A DNA stretch of 64,000 bases from Rhizobiales bacterium 63-22 (GTDB lineage: Bacteria > Pseudomonadota > Alphaproteobacteria > Rhizobiales > Rhizobiaceae). The stretch's first letter is position 1; each line of letters opens with the position of its first letter. The stretch covers positions 422,541 to 486,540 of the forward strand of contig MKVZ01000017.1 of assembly GCA_001898995.1 (NCBI GenBank), in the 5' to 3' direction. Shown in pieces: positions 61,427 to 64,000 of the stretch. The notes under the pieces were generated by a model. It ran no database searches. It was not told the DNA's origin and was given only the letters and a program-made list of their open reading frames with translations. A program made the translations under genes and the position numbers.

Positions 61427-63508
61427 TTACTCTGCCGCCTGCCGGAAACCGCCAGCCGCCAGCGCCGAACATTCCGCCATCACGGCGGAAGCGCGGGCGA
61501 TCGGGTTCGTGAGGTAAAAATCCTTGACCGGGGACGCGAAGGCGCCATTGCCGGGATTGGACGCCTTGGCCGCAAGCGCGACCAGATCGTCGGTGGAGGC
61601 GGGCGTGATGGCCTCGATCTCCATCATATGCGGATAATCCGCATAAAGCTTCGCGCGAAGCTGCGCCATCGAATCGAACGGCAGGCGCTTGCCCAGCGTG
61701 TCCGAAAGCGCGCGCAGGATCGCCCAGTCCTCCTTGGCTATGCCCGGCGCAAAACCGGCGCGCAGCCCCAACTGGACACGGCCCTCGGTATTGAGCCAGG
61801 TGCCGGACTTCTCCGTATAGGCCGCGCCCGGCAGGATGACGTCGGCCGCGTGCGCGCCGGCGTCGCCATGAGTGCCGATATAGACGACGAAGCTGTTGCC
61901 CTTACCGCTCATGTCGAGTTCGTCCGCGCCGAGCAGGAAGACGACGTCGAGCGCGCCGAGCATGTCGCGGGCCGCCTTGCCGCCCTCGCCCGGCACGAAG
62001 CCGAGATCGAGCGCACCGACGCGGGACGCCGCATGATGCAGCACCGAGAAGCCGTTCCAGCCGTCCTTGATCGCGCCGACATCCTGCGCCAGCCTCGCGG
62101 CGGTGGAGAGCACCGCACCGCCGTTCTCGCCGGTCAGCGCGCCCTGCCCGACGATGATGAGCGGAGGTTCGGCCTTGGCGAGCACGTCGCGGAAACTGCT
62201 CTTGCCGGCAGCGACTGCCGCCAGCGTTTCCGCGCCGGCGCCGAGATATTCGTAATCGTAGCGCAGTTCGGCGCGTTCGCCGATCAGCGCGACGGGGAAC
62301 GGCCCCATGCGCTGGCGTTTGCGGATGCGGGCATTGAGCACCGCCGCCTCGATACGCGGATTGGAACCGACTATCAGCAATGCGTCAGCGTTTTCAATAC
62401 CTTCGATGGTAGAGTTAAAGAGATAGGTCGCGCGGCCGAGAGCCGGGTCCAGCGCCGCGCCGTCCTGACGGCAATCGGTGTTGGGCGAGCCGAGCGCGGC
62501 CATCAGGCCCTTGAGCGCATAGATTTCCTCGACCGAAGCGAGATCGCCCGCCACCGCGCCGATCCGGTCGGCGGAAGTTGCCGCAACCTTGGCGGCAATG
62601 GCCGCAAAGGCTTCCGGCCAGGTCGCGGCGACCAGACGGCCATCCTTGCGGATATAAGGCCGGTCGAGGCGCTGCGTGCGCAGCCCGTCCCAGATGAAGC
62701 GGGTCTTGTCGGAAATCCACTCCTCGTTCACCTGATCGTTGACGCGCGGCATGACACGCATCACTTCGCGGCCGCGCGTATCGACGCGGATATTGGAGCC
62801 GACCGCATCCATCACGTCGATGGTCTCGGTCTTGGTCAGTTCCCACGGGCGCGCCTGAAAGGCGTAAGGCCGCGAGGTCAGCGCGCCGACCGGGCAGAGG
62901 TCGATGACATTGCCCTGCAATTCCGAGGTCATGGCGCGTTCGAGATAGGTGGTGATCTCGGCGTCCTCGCCGCGGCCGATGAGGCCAAGCTCGGAAATAC
63001 CGGCCACTTCGGTGGTGAAGCGGACGCAACGCGTGCAGTGGATGCAGCGTGTCATCACCGTCTTGACCAGCGGCCCGATATATTTGTTCTCGACGGCGCG
63101 CTTGTTCTCGCGATAGCGCGAGCCGTCGGTGCCGAAGGCCATGGCCTGATCCTGCAGATCGCATTCGCCGCCCTGATCGCAGATCGGGCAGTCGAGCGGA
63201 TGGTTGATGAGCAGGAACTCCATCACGCCTTCGCGGGCCTTCTTGACCATCGGCGTGTTGGTGAAGATTTCCGGCGCCTCGCCGTTCGGGCCGGGGCGCA
63301 GGTCGCGCACGCCCATGGCGCAGGAGGCCGCCGGCTTCGGCGGTCCGCCCTTCACTTCAACCAGACACATGCGGCAGTTTCCGGCGATGGAAAGCCGCTC
63401 ATGGAAACAGAAACGCGGCACTTCCGCGCCCGCGGCTTCGGCAGCCTGAAGGAGCGTATAGTGATCGGGAACCTCGATCTCCGTGCCGTCTACCTTGATC
63501 TTCGCCAT
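61427..63508 (-). CDS. nuoG: NADH-quinone oxidoreductase subunit G
   Basis: The 693-residue peripheral subunit has an N-terminal [2Fe-2S] ferredoxin domain ([15 protein letters not shown]), the His/Cys cluster ([17 protein letters not shown]), a [4Fe-4S] pair site ([11 protein letters not shown] plus [10 protein letters not shown]), and a molybdopterin-oxidoreductase-like C-terminal domain without molybdenum. ATG 63508 ([20 protein letters not shown]) is the family start; the frame is open upstream to 63610 but overlaps nuoF. Confidence 0.97.
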   Translation of the reverse strand: MAKIKVDGTEIEVPDHYTLLQAAEAAGAEVPRFCFHERLSIAGNCRMCLVEVKGGPPKPAASCAMGVRDLRPGPNGEAPEIFTNTPMVKKAREGVMEFLLINHPLDCPICDQGGECDLQDQAMAFGTDGSRYRENKRAVENKYIGPLVKTVMTRCIHCTRCVRFTTEVAGISELGLIGRGEDAEITTYLERAMTSELQGNVIDLCPVGALTSRPYAFQARPWELTKTETIDVMDAVGSNIRVDTRGREVMRVMPRVNDQVNEEWISDKTRFIWDGLRTQRLDRPYIRKDGRLVAATWPEAFAAIAAKVAATSADRIGAVAGDLASVEEIYALKGLMAALGSPNTDCRQDGAALDPALGRATYLFNSTIEGIENADALLIVGSNPRIEAAVLNARIRKRQRMGPFPVALIGERAELRYDYEYLGAGAETLAAVAAGKSSFRDVLAKAEPPLIIVGQGALTGENGGAVLSTAARLAQDVGAIKDGWNGFSVLHHAASRVGALDLGFVPGEGGKAARDMLGALDVVFLLGADELDMSGKGNSFVVYIGTHGDAGAHAADVILPGAAYTEKSGTWLNTEGRVQLGLRAGFAPGIAKEDWAILRALSDTLGKRLPFDSMAQLRAKLYADYPHMMEIEAITPASTDDLVALAAKASNPGNGAFASPVKDFYLTNPIARASAVMAECSALAAGGFRQAAE

Positions 63509-63566
63509 CGCTTTTCCAAACCTGCGGCCCGTGCCGCATATTCTCGCGTCAAACTCTCTTTGCGCC

Positions 63567-64000
<434 letters not shown>

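Overview
The window is ordinary, gene-dense chromosome of an alphaproteobacterium, most likely in the Brucellaceae (Brucella/Ochrobactrum lineage) or a close relative within the Hyphomicrobiales. The reasons are the high GC content, the protein families present (ClpA/ClpS, DUF1489, DUF1467, DUF3008, a PccR-type regulator, a short proline-tRNA ligase, RNase J), the alphaproteobacterial form of LexA site (GTTC-N7-GTTC), and the gene order nuo - birA - rnj - mce - DUF1467 - proS - lolC - lolD - dnaE. The species cannot be fixed from sequence reading alone. I found no mobile element, prophage, CRISPR array, rRNA or tRNA gene.

Layout. 1-5706: the end of a GNAT-like gene, a HIT protein, clpS-clpA, a penicillin-binding D-Ala-D-Ala carboxypeptidase with a SPOR tail, and a small unknown gene. 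5752-12656: serine dehydratase, a YdcF-like protein, a DUF1624 membrane protein, a LiuR-like MerR regulator with a matching operator, small membrane proteins, queF, a tiny lipoprotein and DUF924. 12657-19934: propionyl-CoA module, with regulator pccR divergent from pccB-pccA-scpA and TTTGCAAA operators between them. 19944-29811: trmJ-murI-aldo/keto reductase, a DJ-1 protein, icd, GNAT, GST, a TPR protein and alaS. 30011-41948: recA under a LexA site, OmpA-like and lytic transglycosylase lipoproteins, rarA, a DegP-type protease, an IMPase, ttcA, rpsD, an extensin-like protein, and a divergent HxlR regulator/oxidoreductase pair. 42005-64000: entirely minus strand, with dnaE, a 28-residue SOS-type membrane peptide, lolDC, proS, an AT-rich intergenic stretch with a candidate sRNA, DUF1467, mce, rnj, birA and nuoN back to nuoF.

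Functional links. Propionyl-CoA carboxylase (pccBA), the epimerase (mce, 31 kb away) and the B12-dependent mutase (scpA) complete the route from propionyl-CoA to succinyl-CoA. BirA would biotinylate PccA. Two LexA-type sites are visible, one upstream of recA and one upstream of the 28-codon gene at 45634-45720. That small gene is the most interesting object in the window. It has a promoter-proximal array of LexA half-sites, a strong ribosome binding site and a single hydrophobic segment, which resembles the architecture of the Caulobacter SOS division inhibitor SidA.

Three copies of a GAGCATCGG-type intergenic palindrome occur, one of them interrupting the nuo operon between nuoJ and nuoI.
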